A DNA stretch of 64,000 nt from Oegoconia quadripuncta (GCA_949316235.1 OX438749.1:5474914-5538913); one strand, 5' to 3'; counted from the stretch's first letter, positions 12,016 through 23,184 are shown. The notes: generated by a model not told the origin, from the sequence alone. Translations and numbers: made by a program.

Positions 12016-12392
12016 GTTATAGTAACATGAATGGCAATGTGAGAGTTATAGTAACATGAATGGCAATGTGAGAGTTATAGTAACATGAATGGCAATGTGA
12101 GAGTTATAGTAACATGAATGGCAATGTGAGAGTTATAGTAACATGAATGGCAATGTGAGAGTTATAGTAACATGAATGGCAATGTGAGAGTTATAGTAAC
12201 ATGAATGGCAATGTGAGAGTTATAGTAACATGAATGGCAATGTGAGAGTTATAGTAACATGAATGGCAATGTGAGAGTTATAGTAACATGAATGGCAATG
12301 TGAGAGTTATAGTAACATGAATGGCAATGTGAGAGTTATAGTAACATGAATGGCAATGTGAGAGTTATAGTAACATGAATGGCAATGTGAGA
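12016..12392 (+). repeat. Minisatellite, 29-bp unit x 13
   Basis: The unit starting GTTATAGTAACATGAATGGC occurs at exact 29-bp steps from 12016 to 12364, giving 13 head-to-tail copies (377 bp). I see no substitution between copies. Unit length is not a multiple of three and the array carries no long open frame. Such uniformity implies recent expansion or homogenisation. Confidence 0.95.
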
Positions 12393-12527
12393 GATTAAAC
12401 AGCACTATTCTACATTTGTGCAAACGATAATGATCATTAGTGTGAGACCATACGACCATTGATGAGTAGAATGGAATGACTTCAAGGTGTAATCATGAAG
12501 AGTCAAGGCCCAAGAAATTGTCAGTGG

Positions 12528-12665
12528 TTTGTTTGTTTGTTTGTAAACGCTTTATTGTACTTCATATGAATAAATATACATCGATAAATTAAATGTAACT
12601 TAAAATTAAGTACAAAGGCGGACTTATCCCGTAAAGGGATCCCTTCCAGGCAACCTTGGTAAATA
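12528..12665 (-). mobile_element. LINE 3' tail (inverted)
   Basis: Begins (GTTT)n, then GTAAACGCTTTATTGTAC, the complement of an AATAAAG-type 3' end. It continues to GGCGGACTTATCCCGTAAAG. The same tail is at 21482-21610. It is known as a frequent lepidopteran LINE 3' end and is non-coding here. Confidence 0.65.
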
Positions 12666-12934
12666 TAAAAGAACACATTCAGGTGAGATTGTGGTCAAAC
12701 GCGAATTCAGTCAATCATAAAAAAAAAAACATTTACTGGGCGTTCAAAAAGCTAAACATTTTCATTAAAATTATGAATCTACATATTATATACCTACTAT
12801 ACTAAAATAGATATGTATACTTACTTACATAATTAGATACATACATAAATATAACGCATACTTATACAATACATAATATATAATTCTATATCTTACCTAT
12901 TCGCAGTGTTTGTTCTTAAAATGAGACATTTTTA

Positions 12935-13105
12935 CTCGACTGCCTCAGGATGGAGGGTTATGGTTTTCTGGTTTATGTATGTAGATTTCTATGTTTCATA
13001 CTGTAAGCCTACGGTTTGACTGACTTTGAAGTGTATGTCATTAAATGCATCTTGATACCCAGGGTGTCGACACACATTTTATTGTAAAAAAATCCTTGGC
13101 ACCCG
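12935..13105 (+). repeat. Family F dispersed repeat
   Basis: Contains a CGACTGCCTCAGGATGGAGGG-like start and a tract with TTTGACTGACTTTGAAGTG and CATCTTGATACC. Related copies lie at about 13370-13520, 37518-37570 and 62240-62470, the last starting CCCGACTGCCCAAG. Non-coding. Confidence 0.5.
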
Positions 13106-13116
13106 CTTAAAAAAAA

Positions 13117-13349
13117 TTTTTTTTTTGTTTGTACATGACCTCAATCACACCTGATGTTAAGTGAAGATGAGGTCGACGGCGGAAGTGTACTGACCCGGAA
13201 ACCCCAACATATTTGGGGGACTGGCTATCTTATCTGTGACAACCGGAACACAACAATGCTATTAACATTGCTAATTGGCGGCAGATTTAGATAAGATGGT
13301 GGTAGCTAGTCAGGCGGACACTTAAAATGCCCTACCACCAACCACTTTA
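13117..13349 (-). repeat. SINE-B copy, head missing
   Basis: Reverse orientation. The poly-T side (tail) is followed by GACCTCAATCACACCTGATG, the body, then GGTGGTAGCTAGTCAGGCGG and CCCTACCACCAACC. It lacks the tRNA-like head. Confidence 0.8.
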
Positions 13350-13559
13350 ATACTTTTACCCGAATGCCCCAGGACGGGTAACGTTTGTATGCATATATGT
13401 ATGTAGATATCTATGTTACCTCCTAGTAACCTAAACGGCTAGACCGATTTTGAATTGCAGGATGTCATTAGATTCGAGAGAGACCCTACCAACTGTAACT
13501 TCTTTTGATAAAATACCGAAAATATCACTTAATATCTAGTTAATCGCAGGAAACTGCTG

Positions 13560-14815
13560 GATTTAACTTTTTTTATTCAAACTTTTTAGGAATGTAATTG
13601 ACTGTCCTCAACTGCTAGAAAAATTTAGATTCACTTTCCCTTTTAAATACCTTCGTAACATAATTATTCCCTCGCGTCCGCCTAAGCGGAAGACTACGTT
13701 AGGCCAAAATTCCCCAGTGGCTCGCCTTTCCAGGCTGTTAAATGATAGTAATTTCTCATCAGACATTTACGCTGACTCATTGACCAGGTTCCGGAAAATG
13801 AATAGCTAGCTTTTTCTAACTTAACCGATGAACTATTAATTGGGCGCCCTTCTCACTCCACTCCACTTATAACTCCCGATCAAAAATGTCTATTGCTTGG
13901 AAGACTTATGTTTTGATGGCTTGCATGAGTATTACCATCTGTCACGTGTCTATAGTACACATCTGAATATTACAAAGTGTTAACATAATGTATTGAAGGC
14001 CCATGATATTTGGACTCCTAAGCGCTTGTGTTTGGGATGTTTCTGACCTCCAATTTGGGATGGTTCTCGTGATACTCTATGTATGTAAGCTGGGCTTCTC
14101 TTCTATTTGAATGATCAACTTTTATTTAGGATAAAAGGGGAAATTTTTTTCTCGCTAAGTTATTATTTTTTTCTTGTTTTTGAATTTAATAATTTTTATG
14201 TAATCTATCTGATGCATGCGGTGTTTACATATAATTGTTTGTACATTTAACTAATAACTAATATACATAAGGCTTCATTACTCTAAGCGATGTAACAAGC
14301 GTTTGTAAACCTATTTAATAAAATAAAACAAAATAAAATATGGTCAATTACAGTTTGTATGAAAACTGGTCACTATAAAGATATATATAAGGAATGTATA
14401 TCAGCTTGTACTAATCGACGTGTAATTAACAAAAGTAATTGATTATTTGTGGTTCTAAGAATTGTAATAACAAGACATGTAAATAATTTACACTCGCTAG
14501 GAAATTGAGTGTAACGGTGTAGTGTTGGTGATGGTCCCCTTAGGCAATAATTAAACCAAAATGGTAATATTGCCTTTGGGCTCTGTGTTACATTTCGACT
14601 GCAACGAACGCATTTAGTATCCAATTATGAAATCGATTTTGAAGGCTTTTGTCGGAAAGTTTACAAACTATAAAACAAGTTGCATTCAAATTGGTTCAGT
14701 TATTACAGATACATAACATTAATGTTGACGTTATAACAATGAAACTTTCATGTTGGTTATAAGCTGAATATGTTAAACAGATTGTGTAGCAAGTTAATTA
14801 ATGCGACAGCAGGAT
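13560..14815. other. Non-coding stretch upstream of LINE fragment
   Basis: No gene is recognised. A family H fragment lies at about 14020-14095. An AAAATAAAACAAAATAAAATA run at 14320-14340 looks like a LINE tail. Confidence 0.45.
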
Positions 14816-14817
14816 TA

Positions 14818-14852
14818 AGTAATAACAATACAATACAATAACAATAACAATA
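14818..14852 (-). repeat. LINE 3'-terminal simple repeat
   Basis: An AATAACAATACAATACAATAACAATAAC tract sits at the 3' border of the minus-strand LINE, with AATAAA-like ATTTTATTG just inside. It is the usual tail of target-primed insertions. Confidence 0.6.
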
Positions 14853-16481
14853 TTTTATTGAACCGAAATAAATTACACAGCTTGTACAGAGTGAGCCGGT
14901 GAATATACAGTTGACGAACTGATAGAACCTGACATTTTGAAAATAGTGCTTGTGTGGGAAAACGGTAGTGGCTAAAAGTAAGGACCTTAAGCAGGGATCT
15001 TTGCGCTCTTTCCACATCAATCATAAAACTTTTACATGCCCCTCTCCAAACTTCAATGCAGTAGCCAATGATAGATTGAGCTAGTGTGTAGTAGACGGAA
15101 CGAAGAAGTTCGAATGAGGCTGCAGTCCTAAGTTTTTTAAAAAGCCAGATCAACTTCCGAATACGACCGGAGAGCATGATAATGTAGGGTCGCCAACTGA
15201 GCCTGTCATCAAGAATGACGCCAAGGTATTTGACAGAGTCACATTTAGAAATAGGAAGACATTCACAGGTACTATCGGAACCGATGCTGCAGGCATGCAC
15301 TTTAAGATTCATGTCGCAGGGTACATTTGATGTTAAGGCAAACTGCAGGTAAGTGGTTTTTGAAAGATTTAAGGTTAATAAATTTGTTCCCAGCCATGTA
15401 TGCACCATTCTTAAGCCACTTTCCGCAGATTGATACATCTCATCCCATGTTCGGCCATAAAAAACTACAGCAGTGTCATCAGCATATGTGAACATCTTCC
15501 CATTCTTTAGGACCATTTGGCACAAGTCGTTGATGTATATCAGAAAAAGGCTAGGGCCGAGGACACTTCCCTGTGGCACACCAAAAGATACATTACAGTT
15601 CGAACTAAGGTGTGTATCAATTTTAACTTGCTGAACTCTGTTGCTGAGAAAATCTTTGTAAATTTCCAGCGCCTTTCCACGAACACCGATGCGCTCCAGT
15701 TTATCGATAAGGATAGGAATCGCAACAGTATCAAACGCCTTAGCAAGATCAAGAAATACTGCTACACATTTTTGTTTGGGGTCTAGATGTTGACTAACAT
15801 AATCAGTTAGAGATCCAACAGCGTCAGTAGTACTTAAACCTGGTCTAAAGCCAAACTGATTATTTGATATAAGATGATTATGATCCAGAAATTTAATTAA
15901 CTGTGAATTTAGGTGTTTTTCCAATATTTTAGAAAGAGCAGTTAATACTGAAATCGGGCGGTAATTATTGATACTGCCACGAGATCCTCCCTTGTGTACC
16001 GGGGTTATAATGGCTTTCTTAAAAGCTTCCGGAAACGTACCTTGCTTATAGCACAACGCTAAAAGTTTGGTTAAGGGTGGAACTATTATATCCTTTGCCA
16101 TTTTTAGGAATTGAGTTGAAATACCATCCCAACCCACAGCACAATTGTTTTTAAGACCCAGTATTAACATTTCTACTTCGCTGTCATCTGGAGGCAAAAT
16201 AACAATAGAATTTAGGCAATGTGATATTCCATGTCCCTGACTATTACAAATATTTACAATAAAGTATTACAAATACCACCAGTTTGTTCGACATTAGCTG
16301 CTAATTTACTTCCAATAGTTGCAAAATATTCATTTACTTTATTTACAGATTCCAACGGTGATTCAGCAAAATGCAAAAGTTCAGAAGGTATTGACTTCGA
16401 CGTTTTAATGTCAGTGATAGTTTTGACTGCATTCCAGGTTTGTTTAATGGTTGTTGAATTTTCCAGGAGGATTTTAATTAT
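14818..16481 (-). pseudogene. 5'-truncated LINE (Jockey/CR1-type) reverse transcriptase
   Basis: The longest frame (16197 to 14815, 460 codons) carries non-LTR reverse transcriptase blocks in order: NNYRPISVL, LDLAKAFDTV, VPQGSVLGPSLFLIYIND, the catalytic FTYADDTAVV and LGVILDD. The region upstream on this strand (16481 to about 16270) still reads as the pre-RT segment in another frame (KQTWNAVKTI, VNEYFATIGSKLA) but runs into stops near 16260 and 16210. The pol-coding DNA is therefore frame-broken. The endonuclease half is absent: homology ends at 16481, next to a SINE-A head at 16486. The 3' end runs into an ATTGTT-type tail at 14818-14850. It is a dead insertion and the clade call is by motif style only. 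Confidence 0.85.
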
Positions 16482-16485
16482 ATTT

Positions 16486-16765
16486 GACGACCTGTTTGGT
16501 GTAGTGGTTAGAAACTCTGCTGCTATACCAAACGGTCGCGGGTTCGAATCCCGCTAGGGGCATATGTTTGTATGATGAATACAGACATGTGTTCCCGAGT
16601 TATGGATGTTTTTCATTTATATATGTATTTATTTACAAAAATAAATGTATTTGTGTTGATTATTAACCATCTGGTATCTATAATACAAGCCTAGTTGCTT
16701 AGAGTGGAACTAGATGGCGCTGTGTATGTGCAGAGATATTTATATTTTTATTTTATTTATTTATA
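16486..16765 (+). repeat. SINE-A, full length
   Basis: SINE-A is defined by comparing copies here. It has a head GACGACCTGTTTGGTGTAG (pol III A-box-like), a B box GGTTCGAATCCCGC, the body CATATGTTTGTATGATGAAT, and a 3' part containing CATCTGGTATCCATAATAC and CTAGATGGCGCTGTGTG, ending in TTTAT repeats. This copy has all parts. The head derives from a tRNA but cannot fold as a normal tRNA. Confidence 0.85.
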
Positions 16766-16779
16766 TATGTATAATAATT

Positions 16780-17850
16780 TAAAACCAAAATAGTCGAGTG
16801 CATACAAAAAAGGTACTAAAATAATACTTCAAAATCCGTCAAAACATTCCTTGAAAGCAAACGCCATTTTTAATTGTGCCGGCGCCATTTTGGATTTTTT
16901 CTAATGACACTTTGCTTACAAAAGGTAACAGTAATCTACATGTACACATACACCCAAAAAACCATACCCCTGTGCTGAGGCAGTCGGGTAATAAGTTCTA
17001 TACAGAGTACAAAACTAGATTATATGATCTAGCCTTCTATGCCTTTACAATAGAACGTATTGTAACCGTGTTAAAAATGATTATGCTTTACCAAGTAACG
17101 TCATTGTAAAGTTATTATTTTCCCAAGTTGTTAAGGATTATAGGGTAATAAAACTTAGCTTCTAAATTAGAAAATACCTTCCTGTATGGCAAACCTGGTT
17201 GTAACCAATTGGGACCGTGCGTAGGTGCGTCCTAATACCAGTGACCGCCTGACCCAAACGTGACCCAGCCATAACTTTGCCTCCTCACAGATTCATAGGC
17301 AATGTACAACATTTTAATTACGCTAACAACACTAACAACACTAACTGATGGGTCATTGAAATATATCCGTAACTCCAGAAAGGAAAGATTTTATAGTTCC
17401 GGAATCCAGTCTTCCGTATTTCTTTGTATTCCAGCAAGGATACACTTTTAAATTCCTATAATTTTAAAGGCCGTGATTTTTTGCACATGGATAGAGTACC
17501 TGCCAGTGATAGAATAAAAAAAAATCTAACAAATCGGTAGCTTGCTTTAGTTATAATATACATATTTAGTAATAAAACATAGACTTCTTCTTCAATTTAA
17601 GAGCTATGCTCTTGTCGGTGGAGTAACGACCATGTCTCTCTACTTTCCGCCCTCGTTTTAACCTATTGGTAAACATAGACTATAACTATAGTCACTATAT
17701 GATTAACTTACCACTGTGAATTACATTGCATCGGAGAATATACTTGGAACCCCTGTAACTATTTTCAAAAAAATCAAGCAATAACTTCTTTACAATTATG
17801 AAAAATTTCAGCGAGGGCAAATATCATGATTATTGAATCATGATATAATA
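16780..17850. other. Non-coding stretch between SINE-A and foldback element
   Basis: No gene is recognised. The plus-strand frame at 16876-17109 has no motif. Around 17205-17290 is a CTGACCCAAACGTGACCC-type fragment also seen degenerate near 18540-18590 and 19660-19690. Confidence 0.45.
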
Positions 17851-17855
17851 TTTTT

Positions 17856-18126
17856 TATACAGGGTGTAACGGTTAAGTGTAGTCATATTTTAAGGGCTTG
17901 TTCTACCCATCAATACGAACAACTTTTACTATGGGGGCAACTTCGAAATCGCGAAAAAAAAATCTGCTGTTTCATACATTGCATCGGGAGGTTATTGAAA
18001 TTTTCTATGGAACAGCTGATTTTTTTTTCGCGATTTCGAAGTTGCCCCCATAGTAAAAGTTGTTCGTATTGATGGGTAGAACAAGCCCTTAAAATATGAC
18101 TACACTTAACCGTTACACGGTGTATA
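17856..18126. mobile_element. Foldback element with 101-bp perfect inverted arms
   Basis: Arms 17864-17964 and 18018-18118 are exact reverse complements (101 bp), separated by a 53-bp spacer. TATAC at 17856-17860 and GTATA at 18122-18126 extend the symmetry with a small mismatch gap. There is no ORF beyond chance. Long perfect arms, a short loop and TA-like borders suggest a foldback MITE that inserted or was homogenised recently. Confidence 0.88.
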
Positions 18127-18479
18127 TCAAACTATTTTTAGAAAATATAAAGTAGCTGTTGATTATTTTTTTAGAAAATAGTTTTAGAAGTTTTTAGCAT
18201 CTTCTACAACGCTCATTGCAAAGTGGTAACTTTAATTTAATATTGTAGGTTTTATAACTAAATACCTACACTATACCTAATATTTTTTACAATGTCACTG
18301 ATAGGTACAAAAAATCAGGGCCTTTAAGATTATAGGAAGTGACACTCCTAAATATGCATATCTTGACTGGACTATTGCATTTCAATCTTACTGCAGTTGT
18401 AGGAGACATTTACGTTCAGTTAACTGAACCTACATCCAAATACGTCATTTGCGACCAGTAGTGTATGTTTAGCCAGTGC

Positions 18480-18610
18480 AAATGTTAGCAATACCGTTCT
18501 GTAGTCCCGGGGTAGACTAGCCGTAGGCTATCTATCGGTGACGTGTGGGTGCGCCCTAACAATATGACCCGCCTAGCCCACATTGCAGCTTTAATAGATT
18601 TCTTGCTCTT
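18480..18610. repeat. Degenerate dispersed-repeat fragment
   Basis: TAGACTAGCCGTAGGCTATC followed by GTGGGTGCGCCCTAAC matches, loosely, 19620-19690 (GCTAGCCAGGGGCTATCGGC, GCGTGCCCTAACACTGACC). Non-coding. Confidence 0.4.
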
Positions 18611-18714
18611 CGTTTTTTTTCTGGGATTCTAACTAGCCAAATATTATATATAAAAAAAACAAGCATTTTATAGCATTGCATCTTATGCAGCATGTAGCGA
18701 GCAGTCAATATTAT

Positions 18715-19109
18715 CTATGAAATTGGCGTTTTGTATGAAGAATTTCATTAAGACTGTTTTCTCCATACATTTTTGATTTTTTTTTTGGGAACGGCAAGTC
18801 CATATTTAGCTAAACTTTGTGTGTATTATCGGATAACATTAAGTATAGGCAGCGTTATTTTTTTAAAGTACCTAATCGCTTTATAAAAGTTTCAGCGAAT
18901 CTAAGAAATGATTATGGGAAGCACATGAAAAGAGCTCTGTTGAAATTTTTTTTATTATGTGATTTAGCCCAGCAATTAAAAAATATTTCATGTGAAACCT
19001 TGAAATAATATTCCATTTTCCAAATAAAAAACAAATTTGGATACAGCTTTGAAAATCGCAGGAATTGGTACATATGATTAATGAAGAAAAAAAACTCCAA
19101 TTTCATAGG
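18715..19109. mobile_element. TA-flanked MITE, copy 1
   Basis: A ~395-bp non-coding element aligned over its length with 23831-24233. The ends CTATGAAATTGGCGTTTTG and ...CCAATTTCATAGG are inverted. The element is bounded by TA dinucleotides, as expected for Tc1/mariner-type target duplications. The small frames inside lie on both strands and are not conserved. Confidence 0.78.
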
Positions 19110-20050
19110 TAAAGACCCAATACTTAATTATTACCTACAGAGTTTACTCCAGTCACGATGCCTTGCCCTGTTATCTCTTCCGACAACGAAGGGAACAGGT
19201 ACCACCACCGTATCACTTCAACGTCAAGCGATTAAACAGACTGAAGAGGTGAGTACGTCACGCGTGGTCTAACATCGCTGACCGACTGATCTCAAGAAGG
19301 GTTAATCATATTCTTTATCGAAAGGAACCGAACATCTGTGGTGATAATAAGTCTTTAAAGACAAAAAGGGGCTATGTAGCATTGGTGTGACGTAATACTG
19401 CTGAGATCTAAAATCCCGGTAAAAGGGTTAAACCTTATAATGTCTGAGGTGATTATGAAAAGCCACTTGAAGCAATGTCCCACAGTTCCTAGGCTAGGCT
19501 AGTCTGGGGCTCACGCCATTTGTTGGCCGTTAGATCTTGGAAATAGGGTTGACCTTGCCATACGAAACCGAATATCTGAGATGATTATAAAAAGGCCTCT
19601 TGAGACTGCGTCGAACAATTCCCAGGCTAGGCTAGCCAGGGGCTATCGGCAGCGTGTAGGCGTGCCCTAACACTGACCGCTTGACCTGGCCATAGCCGAC
19701 GGATCGTGCGGTCAACGCTCCATGCACCTCAACTATGCAATGTCGCCAACGCACCGCATTATGCATGTTTTCGAGGACAAAGGGTTCAGTCATACTCATA
19801 GGTACAGTCAAAGAGAGAAGACAGCTTTTATTTAGCTTGCAATATTCGTATGTAAGTTTCTGTTACAAATTTTTTCAACTTCTTGCTGGTATCTGATTGT
19901 GCTAAAATTTGGCATATTTAAAGTTCGGTGACAATACAATATTATGTTACCGTCGAGTTAATTTGATGATGGAACCGGGATGTAGTGACTGGAACTTTCT
20001 TATGGCAAATGGCAAGTTAGTCGAATTTGGGCTACCTAGTTTGTCCTTAG
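19110..20050. other. Repeat-derived non-coding stretch
   Basis: Contains two diverged copies of a segment with CCCAGGCTAGGCTAG or CCTAGGCTAGGCTAG, preceded by AACCGAATATCTGAG/AACCGAACATCTGTG, at about 19320-19520 and 19560-19700. This suggests an old tandem duplication of a repeat. No gene is recognised. Confidence 0.4.
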
Positions 20051-20055
20051 TCCTT

Positions 20056-20316
20056 ATATCCTTAGCCATACACACAGCGCCATCTAGTTCCACAGTAAGC
20101 AACTATAGGCTTGTGTTGTGGATACCAGATGGTTGATATACTACATAAATACATTTTTTTGTGTAAATAAATACTTTTTATAAATGATAACATCCATAAC
20201 TCGGGTACAAATATCCGTATTCATCACATAAACATATGCCCCTAGCGGGATTCGAACCCGCAACCTTTTGGTATAGTGGCCAGAGTTGCTAACCACCACA
20301 CCGAACAGGTCGTCAA
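20056..20316 (-). repeat. SINE-A, full length, inverted
   Basis: Carries GCGCCATCTAGTTCCACAG, the GATACCAGATGGTTG body, GCGGGATTCGAACCCGC (B box complement) and a head ending ACCGAACAGGTCGTC. Confidence 0.85.
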
Positions 20317-20499
20317 CAATAAACATTCGAGAGGTCTTCCTTTCGATTACATGCACTTGCACATACAAATTATGCTTGTTACAACCTTGTTAAGTTTACC
20401 TAGCTTCACTTTATGACTATCCGGTAGTTTATGAACAGTTGTAAAACTCTCCATCGACCCGTCTACATACTGCAATGAAACGCAAGTAATTACTTGGCT

Positions 20500-20527
20500 A
20501 CTGTTATTATAATAATAATAATAATAA
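20500..20527. repeat. ATA microsatellite
   Basis: (TAA)n tract at the 3' end of the following inverted SINE-A. Confidence 0.7.
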
Positions 20528-20757
20528 ATATCCTTAGACATACACACAGCGCCATCTAGTTCCACAGTAAGCAACTATAAGCTTGTGTTGTGGATACCAG
20601 ATGGTTGATATAATACATAAATACATTTTTTTTTGTAAATACATACTTATTTTAAATGAAAACATCCATAACTCGGGTACACATCCGTATTCATCACATA
20701 AACATATGCCCCTAGCGGGATTCGAACCCGCAACCCTTTGGTATAGTGGTCAGAGTT
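20528..20757 (-). repeat. SINE-A, inverted, head truncated
   Basis: Same body as the copy at 20056, with high identity over CACACAGCGCCATCTAGTTC and the B box. It stops at GTATAGTGGTCAGAG and runs into an ATT repeat, so the 5' ~30 bp of the head are lost. Confidence 0.82.
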
Positions 20758-20777
20758 ATTATTATTAACAGACTCCT

Positions 20778-21062
20778 CTTTTTTTTTATGCGCAACAGGT
20801 TAGTACTTGACCTCAATCACACCTGATGTTAAGTGAAGATGAGGCCGAAGGTGGAAGCCTACTGACCCGGAAATCCAAATATTTGGGGAACTGGCTATAT
20901 TATCTCTATCAGTGGAAACCTCTAATTGGCTCTCAGTTTGTAAAACAGCTGTTGGTTTTCCCAAGAAATTAAAATAAATAAATAAACAACCGGAACACAA
21001 CAATGCTATTAACTTTGCTGTTTGGCGGCAGATTTAGATAAGATGGTGGTAGCTAGCCAGGG
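20778..21062 (-). repeat. SINE-B copy with 78-bp internal insertion
   Basis: Reverse orientation. The body is split at TTATCTCT (20907). A 78-bp insert (20908-20985) carrying GTTGGTTTTCCCAAGAAATT and an AAATAAATAAATAA tail separates it from ACAACCGGAACACAAC. The tail of the insert looks like a LINE or SINE 3' end. The head of SINE-B is missing. Confidence 0.78.
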
Positions 21063-21079
21063 GCACAGTCAGAAACAAA

Positions 21080-21490
21080 TAAAACAGTCCTGCATTCAAA
21101 TTAAGTTTTCTCATCAAATTAACCAATATTATAAACTAGAAACACGTGGAACATTTCATCAAAATCGGTTCAGCAAAATATTTGCCTATATGTTAATCTA
21201 GGTCCTAATCTGTCTACCCATCAAATTTCAACCAAATCCGTCCAGCCGTATAGGCTTGAAGAGGTAACAAACATACATACGTACACACACACAAACTTTC
21301 GCATTTATAATACTAGTTGGGATGCGAAAGTTTGGATGTTTGTTTGTTGCTCAATCACGGCGAAACGGGTGGACGGATTTGGATGACATTTGGTATATAA
21401 GTAGAATATGGATACCCTGGATTAAGACATAGTATATTTTATCCCGATACAGTGTGTTTCCGCGGAATAAACAAATTTCCGCGATAAAGT
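21080..21490. repeat. Family C dispersed repeats, two fragments
   Basis: A fragment with TTTCATCAAAATCGGTTCAGC and TCCAGCCGTATAGGC is followed by an inverted fragment, TGCGAAAGTTTGGATGTTTG then GGATTTGGATGACATTTGG, ending in TTCCGCGATAAAG. Related copies are at 31853-32055, 40418-40615, 59330-59600 and 62885-63120. The typical border reads GCGGAAAGCTAGT. Non-coding. Confidence 0.6.
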
Positions 21491-21610
21491 TTGTTTGTTT
21501 TTTTGTTTGTAAACGCTTTATTGACAAAAAGGCAATACATTAATTTTGCATTGATACATAAATTGAGTACAACGGCGGACTTATCCCAAAGAGGGATTTC
21601 TTCCAGTCAA
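21482..21610 (-). mobile_element. LINE 3' tail (inverted)
   Basis: GTTTGTAAACGCTTTATTG to GGCGGACTTATCCC matches 12528-12640, in reverse orientation. Confidence 0.65.
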
Positions 21611-21735
21611 AGTTATTCCACGCAAGCGAAGCTATTCCTCAAAGGCCGGCAACGCATCTGTGTTGCAGGCGGCGCTGATTGCTTTCCATCAGGTGACCCG
21701 CATGCTCGTTTGCTGCCCTCTCATATAAAAAAAAA
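21610..21735 (+). mobile_element. LINE 3'-end fragment
   Basis: Contains AAAGGCCGGCAACGCATCTG, then TGATTGCTTTCCATCAGGTG, then GCTCGTTTGC and a poly-A tract. This is a very common lepidopteran LINE 3' end (family knowledge). It adjoins a tail in the opposite orientation. Confidence 0.65.
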
Positions 21736-22102
21736 ATCCCAGAGCGGAAAGCTAGTAAAGAATAAACCAAAAAAATCACTCGGACTTGCCCTCGAAATAG
21801 TTTTAAACCTCCAAAAACTGAATTGTATTCGTCCCTCAGAGGGCTTATTCCCCCACTTTAATTTATACTAGTTAGTACTTACTGTGACAGCGTTTCTAAA
21901 GGATTAACACGGACTCTAGTCGCTATAAATAAATTAAATACAAACAAGTTGTGGCCTGCTCATAATTATAATTGGTATAATAAATCTACTGTCGGTGTTT
22001 TAAAAGGAACCTAGGACTTGTACCTATAAATAATTACTTTTAACACTCCGAGAACATACGCATAGTTTACAGTATGATAAACCTTTACAGGTTTGCATAA
22101 TA

Positions 22103-22342
22103 CGACGACCGGTTGGTGTAGTGGATAGTGATCCTGTCAGCGAAACCAACGGTTGCGGGTTCAAATCCCGCGACGGGTAAATGTTTGTGTGATGCATACG
22201 AACATTTATTCTGGAGTCATGGATGTTTATATAAATATTTATGTATGTTTATCCGTTATCAAGTATCCATAGTACAAGCTTTGCTTAGTTTGGAACTAGA
22301 TGATTGGTGTAATTGTCCAAAATTATATATAAAAAAAAAAAA
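22103..22342 (+). repeat. SINE-A-related subfamily (A2), full length
   Basis: Head GACGACCGGTTGGTGTAGTG, B box GGTTCAAATCCCGC, body GTTTGTGTGATGCATACG, and a distinctive 3' part AGCTTTGCTTAGTTTGGAAC followed by CTAGATGATTGGTG and poly-A. Inverted relatives are at 37623-37690 and 41992-42378. Confidence 0.8.
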
Positions 22343-22517
22343 TCTCAAGAAATCTTGAATGTTTTTGGATAATTTTAAATTAATTTTAAATAAGGTTTAT
22401 CTAGGAGTCTCAGTTTGAAACTATACACACTACTATACTCTACTACATACACAGTACACACACTAGGTATGTACGTATGTATTGGCTCCCTATATCAGTA
22501 TTTAGCAGCAACTAATA

Positions 22518-22632
22518 AAAAAAAATATGTGTAGTTTATCAACCATCTGGTATCCATAACACAAGCCTAGATGCTTACTGTGGACCTAGATGGCGCTGTG
22601 TGTTTGTGCAAAGATATTTAAAAAAAAAAAAA
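22518..22632 (+). repeat. SINE-A 3' fragment
   Basis: Starts at the A-rich mid-body and continues through ATCAACCATCTGGTATCC and CTAGATGGCGCTGTGTG to a poly-A. The tRNA head is absent. Confidence 0.75.
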
Positions 22633-22729
22633 CTTTATATACGTTTCGTTAATATGACGTGGTATACGAGTGTTTCAGTGTTTCGGAGATTCAATCGAGG
22701 GGAGTAGTTAAGCCTAGACGTTGGTGGTC

Positions 22730-22822
22730 TAATCATCATCATCATATCAGGCGAAAGACTTCCACTGCAGCGCAGGACCGATCGTTGTGGAGGTCTCTGG
22801 GGGAGGCCTTCGTCCAGCAGTG
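22730..22822 (+). mobile_element. RTE-like LINE 3'-end remnant
   Basis: After an ATCATCATCATC tract, the plus strand encodes QDRSLWRSLGEAFVQQ and a TGA. These are the last residues of an RTE-type ORF, comparable to 3903-4020. Confidence 0.55.
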
Positions 22823-23184
22823 ATGGTCTAATAATGACATATAATTTTTGACGTCCGTAATTCTACAATTTTCAAAGTGGAATTCAGGTACTTTGATAAT
22901 GTAAGAAAATTGTGTTGAAACAGTGCCAAATAAAGTCCAAATTGTGCTACTGTAGTTTGGGTTATTCAATATTTTTTGTGACGATACACAGAGACACTTT
23001 ACCTTTGATTATAATTTGTATCTAAAAAATTCTATAAAAAAATCACAAAAAAAGTGTCGCCGAAATATACAAGTCCCATAAACAATGCTTAAATACAATG
23101 ATGTTACTTAGATGTTTTTGTCCGGTAGCCGACGACATAATTTTTGTCAGAATTTTTTTTATTTTTTTCGTAATCTTTATTTAT

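Noticed and set aside
12016..12392. CRISPR array
   Set aside because: The repeats are directly adjacent with no unique spacers and the context is an insect genome, so this is a minisatellite.
16486..16561. tRNA gene on the basis of GGTTCGAATCCCGC and an A-box-like start
   Set aside because: The same sequence heads many repeats that continue into a common SINE body, and the acceptor and anticodon arms do not pair properly.
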